47,550 nt of DNA, taken from assembly GCF_014649735.1 (NCBI RefSeq), contig NZ_BMTP01000027.1:1-47550 (forward strand), read 5' to 3'. Positions 16,427 to 24,284 of the stretch are shown in pieces; within the stretch, counting starts at the first letter, position 1; every line of letters begins with the position of its first letter. Below the pieces are notes generated by a model that searched no databases, was not told the origin of the DNA, and was given only the letters and a program-made list of their open reading frames with translations. A program made the position numbers and the translations under genes. The DNA comes from Streptomyces lavendofoliae (GTDB lineage: Bacteria > Actinomycetota > Actinomycetes > Streptomycetales > Streptomycetaceae).

Positions 16427-16731
16427 ACAACGACGACAAGCGGAAGCTCCTTGACGTCCTCCACCGCACCGCCGGCATGACCGCCAACCAGCGCCTGGTC
16501 GTCATGCTCTATGCGATGCACCCCACCGACCGCGCCGGCGCCGTCATCGAGACGGGCGCCAACCTGGCCCAGCTCGTCGGCATGTCCCCGACCGTCTTCT
16601 CCCGGACACGGCGCCAGGTCGTGGAAGCCGGATGGTTGGAGGAGTCCGAGCGGCTTGCCCATATCAGCTACTACCGGCTGAGCGCGAAAAGCACCGGCGA
16701 GGACGTTGTCGTCCCCCTGCGGCGCGCCTGA
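16423..16731 (+). CDS. Second winged-helix protein, paralogue of its upstream neighbour
   Basis: 102 residues from GTG 16423, which overlaps the preceding stop (GTGA). The core (NQRLVVMLYAMHPTDRAG, IETGANLAQLVGMSPTVFSR, then HISYYRLS) follows the same pattern as the upstream protein (KYLVLWWIG..., ATGADIAKKVGMTADAV..., YRLYRIS). The two are probably tandem paralogues acting as a heteromeric DNA binder, or an initiator with its regulator. The gene ends 19 bp before the large palindrome. Confidence 0.6.
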   Translation: MNNDDKRKLLDVLHRTAGMTANQRLVVMLYAMHPTDRAGAVIETGANLAQLVGMSPTVFSRTRRQVVEAGWLEESERLAHISYYRLSAKSTGEDVVVPLRRA

Positions 16732-16750
16732 ACCGCTTCGGTAGTCAGAA

Positions 16751-16816
16751 CTCATGTACGTGAGGTCAATGAGTACCGATCCAAGGATCGGTACTCATTG
16801 ACCTCACGTACATGAG
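16751..16816. repeat. Perfect 66-bp inverted repeat (32-bp arms, 2-nt centre)
   Basis: Arms 16751-16782 and 16785-16816 are exactly complementary, with AA in the centre. The outer 11 bp are CTCATGTACGT, the motif that recurs upstream of the RepL-like gene; further in the arm reads GAGGTCAATGAGTACC. The moderate GC content and lack of a T-run are unlike the terminators in this window. A binding, origin or resolution site is more likely. Confidence 0.75.
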
Positions 16817-16939
16817 CGGGGCCCGGGAAGGGTACGGGACGCGGCTGTGCCCGCCGATCTTCAGCAACGGGTGCCTCCTGGGCCCATCCACCAGTGGGCT
16901 GCAGGTACAGGAGGGCCACACGCGGCCTGATACTGCCCC

Positions 16940-17050
16940 GAGCTCAGACGTCCTCGAAGGTCGCGTCAACCGGATCAAGAGATCAAGCGCCACATGCTTG
17001 GCCGCGCCGAATCGACCCGCGCAAGCGCGTCCTGCTCGCATGGCAAAGCC
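16940..17050 (+). mobile_element. ISL3-like transposase C-terminal scrap
   Basis: LEGRVNRIKR in one frame and then, after a shift, MLGRAES and RKRVLLAW match the conserved end of ISL3-family transposases (EGHVNRIKM, RQMYGRA, RKRVLLA). About 110 bp survive, with frameshifts. Confidence 0.5.
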
Positions 17051-17084
17051 TGCAGCGTCGTACCGCAGAGACAGCTATACCGGC

Positions 17085-17250
17085 CTTGCATACAGATCGA
17101 TCTCGGAGGGCCTGAGTTCCAGGGCAGAGTGAGTCCGGCGATGACGGCGTCGAGGCCGCGGTCGATGCCGGCGGCGAGAGTGTAGAGGCTGAGCAGGTCG
17201 TTTCCGGACGGCGTCGAGCCAGTTCGGGTTCCGGCTCAGGATCGGTGGTG
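17085..17250 (-). mobile_element. ISL3-like transposase scrap, opposite orientation
   Basis: On the minus strand the frame reads LLSLYTLAAGIDRGLDAVIA, then GLTLPWNSGP. In ISL3 transposases this directly precedes the EGxVNRIK motif, which is found on the plus strand at 16940. The two pieces are inverted relative to each other, so the element was broken by a local rearrangement or two copies decayed side by side. Confidence 0.5.
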
Positions 17251-18111
17251 CAGCCATGCTGAGTATCGGGATGAGGATGCCGTCCGGCTGGCTGGCGCTG
17301 CTACCGCACGGAATCGCGGACTTGGGTCGGGGGCCGCAGCTACTGGATTTGACGGCGTTCAACACACTGTCGGTGCGGCCGATGGCGGCCTGCAGGCGGG
17401 CGGCTGCCCGGGTGCCTCGGGGAGGGGTGGGGATGGGCACCCTCGCCGAAGAATGGCGCCCGGTCTGGAAGACCACCGGCTCCCGGCCGCTTCGCCAGCC
17501 ACACTGCCAGGCTTTCGGAGCACACAACACCGGCCTTCGGCAGACGAGATGGCCTGTGTGGCCATCTGACGGCTTACCGGCGGCGCCAGGACGCGTCATA
17601 CCAGCGGCTTGGAGATCGGCCGTCCACATACCCTTTCTGGGAGTCGCTTTTTGGGTGGTTTGCTCGGTTTCACCGCTTCCGCCCTGTATGGCGACCAGCG
17701 CTGAGTCGGCTCATGCTAGGGCGGCGAACGGTGAGTGTTGACCTTTGATCTAGCCAGCAGCGGACTTCGAAAGCGGCGGCGTGGGCGTTGATGTCGGCGG
17801 TGTGGCATGTCGACGGACCGAGCCCAAGAGCGAACAGGGTGGGCCCGCCCGCACGGAAGATAGGACCGTTGCACCCCGACAGATTTTGACGGGCCTACCT
17901 TCATGTCCGGGCTCCGGGGGAGTGCTGGAGGGCTTCGATAGCTCAACGTGCACCCCGAAGGGGTGAGGCCTCGAAGGTGAGTTTCGATGGTGAGGTGTGA
18001 TCGTCGTTCCCGCCTCGCGAGGGGAGCACCGCTTGGTCCGCCGAGACCCCAGGACCACCTGAAACTCCCGGGGGCGTAGCGGGCCGCGAGAGAGGCAGGA
18101 CCACGGACGAG
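17251..18111. other. Gene-free stretch of about 860 bp
   Basis: No frame on either strand reads like a protein family. It joins the ISL3 scraps to the truncated RHS gene. The abrupt onset of RHS homology at about 18112 suggests an insertion or deletion junction, but no terminal inverted repeat was found. Confidence 0.4.
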
Positions 18112-19531
18112 GCTGTCGCCTCGACAGGTGCCAGCGCCTCCCTCGGCTACCAGTCCGGGTGGACCGACCCGTCGTCCGGCGAGGTCAACATGGCAGCCCG
18201 CTGGTACCAGCCGGGTACGGGCGCATTCACCTCGCGCGATACATGGCTGCTTGACCCGACTCAGTCGGCACAGCGGGCCAACCGGTACTCGTACGGGTTC
18301 GGATCCCCGCTTAACGGAACCGACCCGACGGGACACTTCTTCTTCATCCCGGCGATTCCTGTTATCGCGTCAGCAGGTTGGACCGGCCTTGGCTGGGGCG
18401 TCTTCGGCACGGTCATAGTCGGCGGCGGCGCCCTTGTCTACGACAAGTACCAGAGCTCCGACTACGGAAGCTCCTCCAACTGGGCGAACACCAACGTCTT
18501 CACCGACAGCTACGCCGGTTCAATGGCCAGCGCCTTGGAGGCCCAAGCCAGCCGCTTCCGCCGCCCGGGGTGGCGGTGGTGGTGGCGGTGGTGGCGGTGG
18601 CGGCGGCGTTCGCCCATGGGGCGGCGGCGGCAATGGCGTCAGCCAGATCATCCACCAAGCCATCCGTTACGCGCCTGTTCGTCCGCCACGCCCCCCGATA
18701 GACCAGAACCCCAATAATGGGAAGAACCCCAGGCCGGCACCTGAGCGCCCGACCCCCAGGCCCGACTGGGACCCGAAGGGCGGAGGGTGGAAGCCCGGCG
18801 ACGGCTGGAACATCATCGCCGGCGCCCTGGAAATGCTGGATCTGATTGATGGCGGTCAGTTCGACCCCTCCCAGGACCCAAGCACCCATGCGGCGCCCGG
18901 CGCCAACCCTGATGGAGGCAACGATCGAGACAGCTCCGAAGACTGCCGGGGTGCCTTTGGCGGTTGGCGGAAGTACGGGCCTGTTGATCCGCTGCATGGG
19001 AATCGCGCCACGGGGGTTGAGGCATGTCTGGACAAGGCGTTTCTCGCGGCTAACCCAGGCACCGGTACCGAGACGGCCCGAGTTGCACCTCCTGCCTACA
19101 CCTGGGCGGCCATTCACGCTTCGAACAAGGGCAATCGGCCTGCCAAGTTCTGGCGCAATGCCTGTCACCTGCTGGCTAAGCAGCTGAGCGGCGACGGACT
19201 CCGTTACGACAACCTGGCCACCTGCTCCCGGTCGGCCAACGCGGCGCCCATGGCGGGACGAGATCCCGGACAGCACCCCAACATGTACTTCTATGAGGAC
19301 AAGGTGAAGAAGGCGATCGACGCCAACCAGGTGGTTCACTACAAGGTGACCCCAAAATACGAAGGGAATCGCGTCGTTCCGGTCAGCTTCCGGATGCAAG
19401 CCCGTGGGGTGACCGCAGGCGGAGGGAAGGGAATCGAGTTCGACGACGAAGTGCCAAACATCATGTATGGCTTGAATGATCGGCGGTTCCATAATTTGGG
19501 TACCGAGGTTCCGGAGGGCTACCACAAGTGA
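18112..19531 (+). pseudogene. RHS C-terminal fragment with DNA/RNA non-specific endonuclease toxin, frameshifted
   Basis: The RHS end is clear: ASLGYQSGWTDPSSGEVNMA, ARWYQPGTGAFTSRDTW, ANRYSYGFGSPLNGTDPTGH, then a hydrophobic stretch. The gene changes frame inside a GGTGGC-rich tract at 18565-18612. The new frame has a polyglycine run, a proline-rich linker and a C-terminal nuclease of the Endonuclease_NS_2 type (KFWRNACHLLAKQLSGDGL, YDNLATCSRSANAAPM, VVHYKVTPKYEGNRVVPVSF). In that family the RGH-LL segment carries the catalytic histidine; here it reads NACHLL. The left end is truncated near 18112 and an in-frame stop lies at 18061. Whether frameshifting is phase variation, decay or error is open. 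Confidence 0.7.
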
Positions 19532-20103
19532 GCGACCAAGTTGAAGCACTGTCCGAGATGTTGACGCCATTCGGTGATGACATCGGGGATGTAGTGGACT
19601 GGGAGGCGGTAAAATCTGCCTACGGAACCGACTTCCCGGAGGACTATAAAGCGTTTGTGCGGCTGTTCGGAAATGGAACCGTTGAAGGTATGATCGGAGT
19701 GAGAATTCCGATTGTCACCGTTGATCCAATGGTTAGACGGGTAGCTCCACTGTCCAGTTCGATCCGCACGGATCCAGCTTTCAACAGGTGGGCTGACCCA
19801 AATATGGACTACACGCTTGATCAGCTCCTCGTGTGGGGGGAAACCGACAGCGCCGACGTGCTGTGCTGGATCGCTGTGGGATCGAACCCTGATGGCTGGC
19901 CAGTGGCTGTGTATGTCAGGGGCGATGCAGCATGGACGGTCTATCGCTGCGGAATGGCCGAATTTCTCGTGAAGCTACTGCGAGGCGAATTCTCTGAATG
20001 TCCCATCACCGACGCATCTCTCATGGGGCTTCAGAATCCTCGTTTCCTGCACGACAGGGAGGAAGAGCGTCTTGCGGAGCAAGGCGTTTATCCGTGGGAC
20101 TAG
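19528..20103 (+). CDS. SUKH (SMI1/KNR4-like) immunity protein
   Basis: 191 residues from GTG 19528, overlapping the toxin stop by 4 bp (GTGA). The N-terminal SUKH signature is clear: VDWEAVKSAYGTDFPEDYKA, FVRLFGNGTVEGMIGVRIP; later LLVWGETDSADVLCWIAVG and MAEFLVKLLRGEF. SUKH proteins are the commonest immunity family for nuclease toxins at the ends of RHS proteins and bind the toxin in the cytoplasm. Base composition is visibly lower in GC than the neighbours, as is usual for horizontally exchanged immunity genes. The partner is the NS_2 nuclease directly upstream. Confidence 0.85.
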   Translation: MSDQVEALSEMLTPFGDDIGDVVDWEAVKSAYGTDFPEDYKAFVRLFGNGTVEGMIGVRIPIVTVDPMVRRVAPLSSSIRTDPAFNRWADPNMDYTLDQLLVWGETDSADVLCWIAVGSNPDGWPVAVYVRGDAAWTVYRCGMAEFLVKLLRGEFSECPITDASLMGLQNPRFLHDREEERLAEQGVYPWD

Positions 20104-20507
20104 GATGGGCAACTGAGGGTTAGGTGAAGGGGGCTTGGGCGTTCCGCAGCCAGCCACCACTTAGTCCTGCAAGTCTATCGGGCCCTGGTTTTCCCAGTAT
20201 CGCTACTGGGAAAACCAGGGCCATTGCCGGGCAAACTTGTGGCTCTTGGACGGTCGCATCATGCGTTTCCATCGCGTGTTGCGGACAGGAGCGTGTTCGG
20301 ATCGTTCGCACCCATGTGCAACGGCTCGGCCGCCTTACGCAGCTGGCCTGGCAAGGGCCTCCTGAGCCGCCGCCCAGCACAGCACCCGGTCACGGCACGG
20401 TTGAGGATTTCGTGGCCGCCGATCCGCCGACCAGACGAGTGCTGCGTGCCGCGCACCTTCTCCGGCCGGCACGGCCAGGTGGCCGCCCGCCCGTTCCCTA
20501 CCACGTG
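20104..20507. other. Gene-free stretch with a large stem-loop
   Basis: No gene is visible. It contains the 19-bp-arm hairpin at 20181-20222. The right part grades into the degraded RelE-like copy. Confidence 0.4.
20181..20222. repeat. Perfect 42-bp stem-loop (19-bp arms, 4-nt loop)
   Basis: GGCCCTGGTTTTCCCAGTA and its complement surround the loop TCGC. It lies 77 bp after the SUKH stop. The stem has an AT-rich middle, unlike the GC terminators nearby, so a structural DNA element or recombination site is as likely as a terminator. Confidence 0.65.
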
Positions 20508-20700
20508 AGCTCGTGGACTCCGGCCGTACGGCGCACGCCCTTGATCCGTAATCCCGGGCGGAAGCGGTCAGTGCCCAGGTCGTCGACAAAGGCGGTGACG
20601 GCCTAACGGAAGCGGCGGCCCTTTTCGGGGTGAGGCGACGATGGTCGGTGGAGAAGCAGGGCGTAGCCTCCTAGTCGGCACGTCGGTTCTTCAGAAAGCA
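20508..20700 (-). pseudogene. Degraded copy of the RelE-like gene
   Basis: Aligns by eye with 40250-40440 (shared blocks GCACGCCCTTGATCCG/GGACGCCCTTCACACG, CCCAGGTCGTCGACAAAGGC, GTGAGGCGACGATGGTCGGT and the leader CGGCACGTCGGTTCTTCAG). Indels and an early stop destroy the frame, and the C-terminal third is missing. Confidence 0.5.
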
Positions 20701-20705
20701 CAAAG

Positions 20706-20726
20706 CCCCCGGCCGGTGGCCGGGGG
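20706..20726. terminator. Hairpin of the recurrent leader block (copy 2)
   Basis: CCCCCGGCC / GGCCGGGGG with a 3-nt loop, preceded by AGAAAGCACAAAG as at 40444-40455. It accompanies the degraded RelE-like copy. Confidence 0.55.
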
Positions 20727-21196
20727 TCTCTGTCTGGGTAAGGCGTGGATGTGGTGCGCTCGTCGGCGATGTCGGCGGTTCACATGGCGACCACGCTGGT
20801 GCAGCCAGAGGCCGGACTGCGGCGGCGCCGCAGGTGAGTGCGGCCTGCCCAGTGCAGAGCGGCGGTGCTCGTCCACGCGGCCGCGGCTCGCTCTCTTCCG
20901 AGAGCGTCCGAGGGTGAGACGTCCGTGACCTGCTGGGGTCGCCGACATGGGCGAGGCTCTGGTGGCGAACGGCATCATCCCTGCCGACGGTGCACCCCCG
21001 GCTCACCGCCTCCCGGTCCGTTTCGGATCCGCTCATAGACCGACCGAAGGTCGTCAAGGGAGGGCTGCAGTGGTGAACTCGAACGTGTAGATATCTCTCG
21101 TCCAGGCTGAGTCGACCGCTGCCGCCGCGTGACGAGATGCCGCCGAGCCTTACTGGCGTGCGGATGACCTGGGCGCGGGCCCCGCTATGACGGAAG
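20727..21196. other. Gene-free stretch
   Basis: Nothing with protein-family character is seen on either strand between the RelE remnant and the hairpin at 21197. Confidence 0.4.
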
Positions 21197-21224
21197 CGCC
21201 CCCCTCGCAGCAACAAGGGGGGCG
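21197..21224. terminator. Hairpin
   Basis: CGCCCCCCT / AGGGGGGCG, 9-bp arms with a 10-nt loop. Terminator-like but without a clear upstream gene; it marks the left side of the structured region at 21228-21528. Confidence 0.45.
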
Positions 21225-21227
21225 GTG

Positions 21228-21528
21228 GGGCCTTCCGGACAGAAAGGCGTATCGGCGCCGAGGCACCTACTGCCTTCCAATGGAAGGGGGTGGCGCCCGA
21301 CGGCGCAAGCAAAACGGGGAACATTCCGCTGACTGGGGCCTTCCGCCAGGGGTTGTGCGCCACGGCGCACGAGGCACCGCGCGCGCTCCCTGCTGCGGTT
21401 CGGTGTGCACCGGCGGAGCGGAATGTTCCCGGTTCTCAATTTCATGCGCCTGTCTCGGGCTGCTGACTCCATGCTTGTCCCGGCTCGCTCACATGGCGTC
21501 AGCAAACGCTGCGGGCCTTCCGGACAGA
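21228..21528. repeat. Direct repeats bordering an inverted repeat (possible small mobile element or structured leader)
   Basis: GGGCCTTCCGGACAGA occurs at 21228-21243 and 21513-21528. Between them lies a perfect 14-bp inverted repeat (GGGAACATTCCGCT at 21317-21330 and its complement at 21417-21430) and smaller hairpins (GTGCGCCACGGCGCAC, CTTCCAATGGAAG). No coding frame is seen. It ends 26 bp before the start of the small membrane gene at 21555. Confidence 0.5.
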
Positions 21529-21554
21529 CAGCAGGCATAAGGCTGAGGACACGT

Positions 21555-21779
21555 ATGAAGCACGGCAAAGTGATCATCACGGTGGTGGCACTCGTGGTGA
21601 TCTTCGCGTTAAGCGTGGTGATGATCGCGGCGGAGCAGCCCGTCGCAGCGATCACCGCGCTCATCCCCTCGGTGGCCCTCGGCGTGCAGCACATCGTGCA
21701 CGCCACCGCCACATCCGCCCCACCACCTCCTCCGGCGCAGCTTCCCGGCGAGGAGCGAGAGCGGGAGTGGCCCGGATGA
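21555..21779 (+). CDS. Small single-pass membrane protein
   Basis: 74 residues from ATG 21555, with GAGG 8-11 bp upstream. A strong N-terminal membrane segment (VIITVVALVVIFALSVVMIA) follows the MKHGK start, with a weaker second hydrophobic stretch (AAITALIPSVALGVQHIV) and a proline/charged C-terminal tail (PPPPPAQLPGEERERE). Its stop overlaps the start of the sigma-like gene (ATGA), so the three genes from here to 23508 form one coupled operon. It could anchor or sense for the regulator; no family recognised. Confidence 0.6.
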   Translation: MKHGKVIITVVALVVIFALSVVMIAAEQPVAAITALIPSVALGVQHIVHATATSAPPPPPAQLPGEEREREWPG

Positions 21780-22681
21780 CGACTCCTCCCGCACCCCAGG
21801 GCGTTCCCCCGCGCGGCAAGCCAGGCCGCCGGCTCGGCCCGATCCTGTCCGGCACTGGGCCCGCGCACCGGGCCTGGCTCCAGCCGCTGCGTGAAGCCTT
21901 CTACGCCAGTGGCATGACCCTAGGGGAGCTGCACCAGCGCACCGGCTGGCCCAAGTCGAAGCTTTCCGAACTCCTGCGGGCCGCTGGCCGCTACCCGCGT
22001 TGGTCCTTCACACGTGACGTGATGACGGGCCTTCACTGGTCCGGTATGAGTTACGAGGTCGTGCGCCTGCAATGGGTCCAGGCGGCCCGCGAGGCAAACA
22101 AGCGCACCGCCTGGATCACCGCATGCCTCGCCCAGAGCGGAGATTCCACCCTGGCCGATTCCGACGCCGTACCCCTGGACTACTACGCCTTCCGCGAGAT
22201 GCACCAGGACCACTACACCGCCTACGCACTGGCCTTCCTGCGCAGCCCTGTCACCGCGGAGAAGGCGGTGAGGGACGTCTTCACGCTGCTGTTGCTGCTG
22301 TGGCCCGATGCTCTGGGCAGCGAACGGCTCGAGCGGTACGCCTGGCAGCTGCTGCGCGAGACGGTCCTGGAACGGGCCCCCAAGGACAATGGCCGGCCCA
22401 CCCTCATCGAGGCGGCCTTCGACACGCTCGCCCTGAAGAACAGCCCCGACCCGATGCATCAGATCACCGAATCCATGACCCTCTTCAGGGCCATCAGCCA
22501 TCTGCCACCCCGGCAGCTGGACGTCACCGTCCTCAAGCACCTGCGTGGCCTGACCGACACACAGATCGCCGACGAAATGGGCATCTCCCTCGCGGCGGTA
22601 CGCTCCACAGCCCGTCATGCCAGACGCAGCCTCAACGCCTTGCTCTATCCCCAGCACCATCAAGGAGGGACACCCCGGTGA
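21776..22681 (+). CDS. Sigma-70 region 4-like regulatory protein
   Basis: 301 residues from ATG 21776, with GGGAG upstream, overlapping the previous stop. An N-terminal segment (MTLGELHQRTGWPKSKLSEL, then LLRAAGRYPRW) looks like an XRE-type helix-turn-helix. The C-terminus (HLPPRQLDVTVLKHLRGLTD, TQIADEMGISLAAVRSTARH) is a sigma-70 region 4-type helix-turn-helix. No clear region 2 is present, so a full sigma factor role is doubtful; an atypical ECF-like factor or transcription regulator fits better. It is coupled to the next gene by a GTGA overlap. Confidence 0.7.
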   Translation: MTTPPAPQGVPPRGKPGRRLGPILSGTGPAHRAWLQPLREAFYASGMTLGELHQRTGWPKSKLSELLRAAGRYPRWSFTRDVMTGLHWSGMSYEVVRLQWVQAAREANKRTAWITACLAQSGDSTLADSDAVPLDYYAFREMHQDHYTAYALAFLRSPVTAEKAVRDVFTLLLLLWPDALGSERLERYAWQLLRETVLERAPKDNGRPTLIEAAFDTLALKNSPDPMHQITESMTLFRAISHLPPRQLDVTVLKHLRGLTDTQIADEMGISLAAVRSTARHARRSLNALLYPQHHQGGTPR

Positions 22682-23508
22682 CCTCGCCCATCGACGAACT
22701 CCTCGCACGCGCCCGCCTTGTCGACCGGCCCTACGTGCCGCTGGACATCACCCGCACCAGCAGGCCCTCCATCCCACCGCAGGCGACCGCCGCCGCTGCA
22801 GGCGTGATGCAGGGTGAGGCTGACCGTCGCGCGGCGGCCGACGACCTGACCGCGCTATGTCAGACGGTCGTCAGCGACGACGCGGCCGTCACTGCCCTGG
22901 GCGACTTCCTCACCGAGCCCTTCGGCGCCCGCGTCCTCGGCTGCATCCTCCAGCTCACCGACGCCGAGGACTCCGCCCGCTTCTGGTGGCAGTACGCAGC
23001 CGGAGCCGGGGACACCGCCGCCTCCTACTGCCTCTACCTGCACCACCTCGCCCTCGGCGAGCAGAACCAAGCCACCTGGTGGCAGCAACAAGCCACCCCG
23101 GCACCCCCGGCACCGACTCCTGACGAAGATCCCCCAGCGCGGTTCGTCGACCCAGCACGCAACATCGCCGCCGACGCAAGCCTCCCCACCACCCTTCGCG
23201 TGCTGAAAGCCCTCAAGATCCACGCCGACCAGGCGAAGAACGAGACGCACGCCGTAGAAGCCGTCATCGACTACGTCTCCGCAGCCGTCAGCTACGTCGA
23301 CGACGACGTCGAGCTGCCCCTGCCCGACCCCGACTTCACCGACCACATCCGCGCCCTGACCCACACACCCCAGCGTCCGCCCGGCTCCAGAACGACGTCC
23401 CCCCTGCCAGCCCGCTCACCACGTAAGACCTCAGCGATCGCCGCGGCGAGACGCCGTACATTGCGCCACCCCGACCAGTTACACCCCGCCCCCCGGACCA
23501 ACCTCTGA
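22678..23508 (+). CDS. Hypothetical alpha-helical protein, partner of the sigma-like gene
   Basis: 276 residues from GTG 22678, overlapping the sigma-like stop (GTGA). The middle contains FGARVLGCILQLTDAEDSAR, then FWWQYAAGAGDTAASYCLYL and HHLALGE, a helical-repeat pattern reminiscent of single SEL1/TPR-type hairpins. The tail is proline- and arginine-rich. This pairing with a region 4-type regulator is one I recall from Streptomyces genomes, where the second protein is uncharacterised. A role as modulator of the regulator is inference. Confidence 0.6.
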   Translation: MTSPIDELLARARLVDRPYVPLDITRTSRPSIPPQATAAAAGVMQGEADRRAAADDLTALCQTVVSDDAAVTALGDFLTEPFGARVLGCILQLTDAEDSARFWWQYAAGAGDTAASYCLYLHHLALGEQNQATWWQQQATPAPPAPTPDEDPPARFVDPARNIAADASLPTTLRVLKALKIHADQAKNETHAVEAVIDYVSAAVSYVDDDVELPLPDPDFTDHIRALTHTPQRPPGSRTTSPLPARSPRKTSAIAAARRRTLRHPDQLHPAPRTNL

Positions 23509-23516
23509 CCGCCGCA

Positions 23517-23563
23517 GTTTCAAGATCGAAGATGTAAAGGCTGTGCAACTTCGATCTTGAAAC
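23517..23563. terminator. Long stem-loop after the sigma-like operon
   Basis: Perfect 15-bp arms GTTTCAAGATCGAAG / CTTCGATCTTGAAAC with a 17-nt loop, 9 bp after the stop at 23508. Position suits a terminator, but the low GC content of the stem is unusual here; a protein-binding site is possible. Confidence 0.55.
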
Positions 23564-23754
23564 CCGTAAATGCCGGTTGACTGGTTGGCCCGCGCTGCCC
23601 GTCACGCCGGAATCACTTCCGGACTCAGGCCGCGGCCGCCCCTGAGCCACGGCCCCCGGGGCCTTGGCCTTGTCTCCGACTGTGCTGGGGGTCGCCGCCG
23701 CTGTGCGGGTGTTGTCGGCTCCCACAGGCGGACCGCGGCCCGTCGGCGACAACG

Positions 23755-23909
23755 TCAGCAGCTGTAGGTCGTGCCGTCGGCGGCCGTGTTTCAGTCGTGA
23801 TGCCGGAGGTTGCCCACTGCTTCTGAAGGACCCCCATCACCGCGCGGGCGGTCTCCTCATCCAGGACCACGAGCCCGGGCTCGGCGATGTGCTGCTGATC
23901 GATTTCCAT
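23755..23909 (-). pseudogene. Truncated DUF6207 gene fused to a lamin-tail scrap
   Basis: From ATG 23909 the frame reads MEIDQQHIAEPGLVVLDEET, then ARAVMGVLQKQWATSGIT, lacking the ADED-type residues of the intact copy at 11311-11520. At about 23795 it joins DNA matching the end of the lamin-tail gene (TCGTGCCGTCGGCGGCCGTG). The fusion reproduces in miniature the gene order at 10.6-11.5 kb with the intervening DNA deleted. Confidence 0.6.
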
Positions 23910-24135
23910 CCCTCGACCGACGGTTACGTCCGTCCGGCCGGTTCGCCCATCATGGGGGAGACAACCCGTACGAAGAACTCAAACCCCCAACTCGCTCGGC
24001 GCCGGTCGCGCGGAGGGCGGCATGGCCGTAGACAGGGAGGGGGCGGCCGCGCTTCGCTGACAGGACCGGGCAGGCTGCGCCCCCCTGTGAGGGAGCCGTG
24101 TCAACCCCGAGCGGCACGGCTCCCCACCAGGAGGA
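23796..24135. repeat. Long duplicated segment, copy B (partner 11396-11745)
   Basis: Second copy of the DUF6207-containing segment, ending GGCTCCCCACCAG. Immediately to its right starts ligase-related sequence, absent at the other locus. Confidence 0.7.
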
Positions 24136-24141
24136 CCTGGC

Positions 24142-24200
24142 GTGTGGCGCCCGGCCGTCGAGCCGATGTTTGCCCAGCCCGAGAGACCCGCCGGGGCCGT
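24142..24200 (+). pseudogene. Scrap of a DNA ligase N-terminus
   Basis: GTG 24142 begins MWRPAVEPMFAQPERPAGAV, which resembles the start of the intact ligases (LRPPVEPMLAQARD). Homology stops after about 20 codons. It is probably left from an earlier duplication of the ligase module. Confidence 0.4.
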
Positions 24201-24284
24201 GGCGTCCCACTCGGCAAGCAGCGCTCCCGACACCGGTGGCCGTGCCAGGTCGCGGAGACGCCGGCCAGGCCGTAGACCGGATGT

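Noticed and set aside
16751..16816. The 66-bp palindrome as an ordinary transcription terminator
   Set aside because: Length, perfect symmetry, moderate GC and the shared CTCATGTACGT ends with upstream operator-like motifs fit a binding or origin site better.
17256..17741. Plus-strand frame of 161 codons (MLSIGMRMPSGW...)
   Set aside because: No ribosome binding site or family pattern, low-quality codon usage, and it overlaps ISL3 debris.
18565..18612. GGTGGC tract considered as a CRISPR-like or minisatellite array
   Set aside because: Short simple-sequence coding repeat for polyglycine without spacers; treated as a frameshift site instead.
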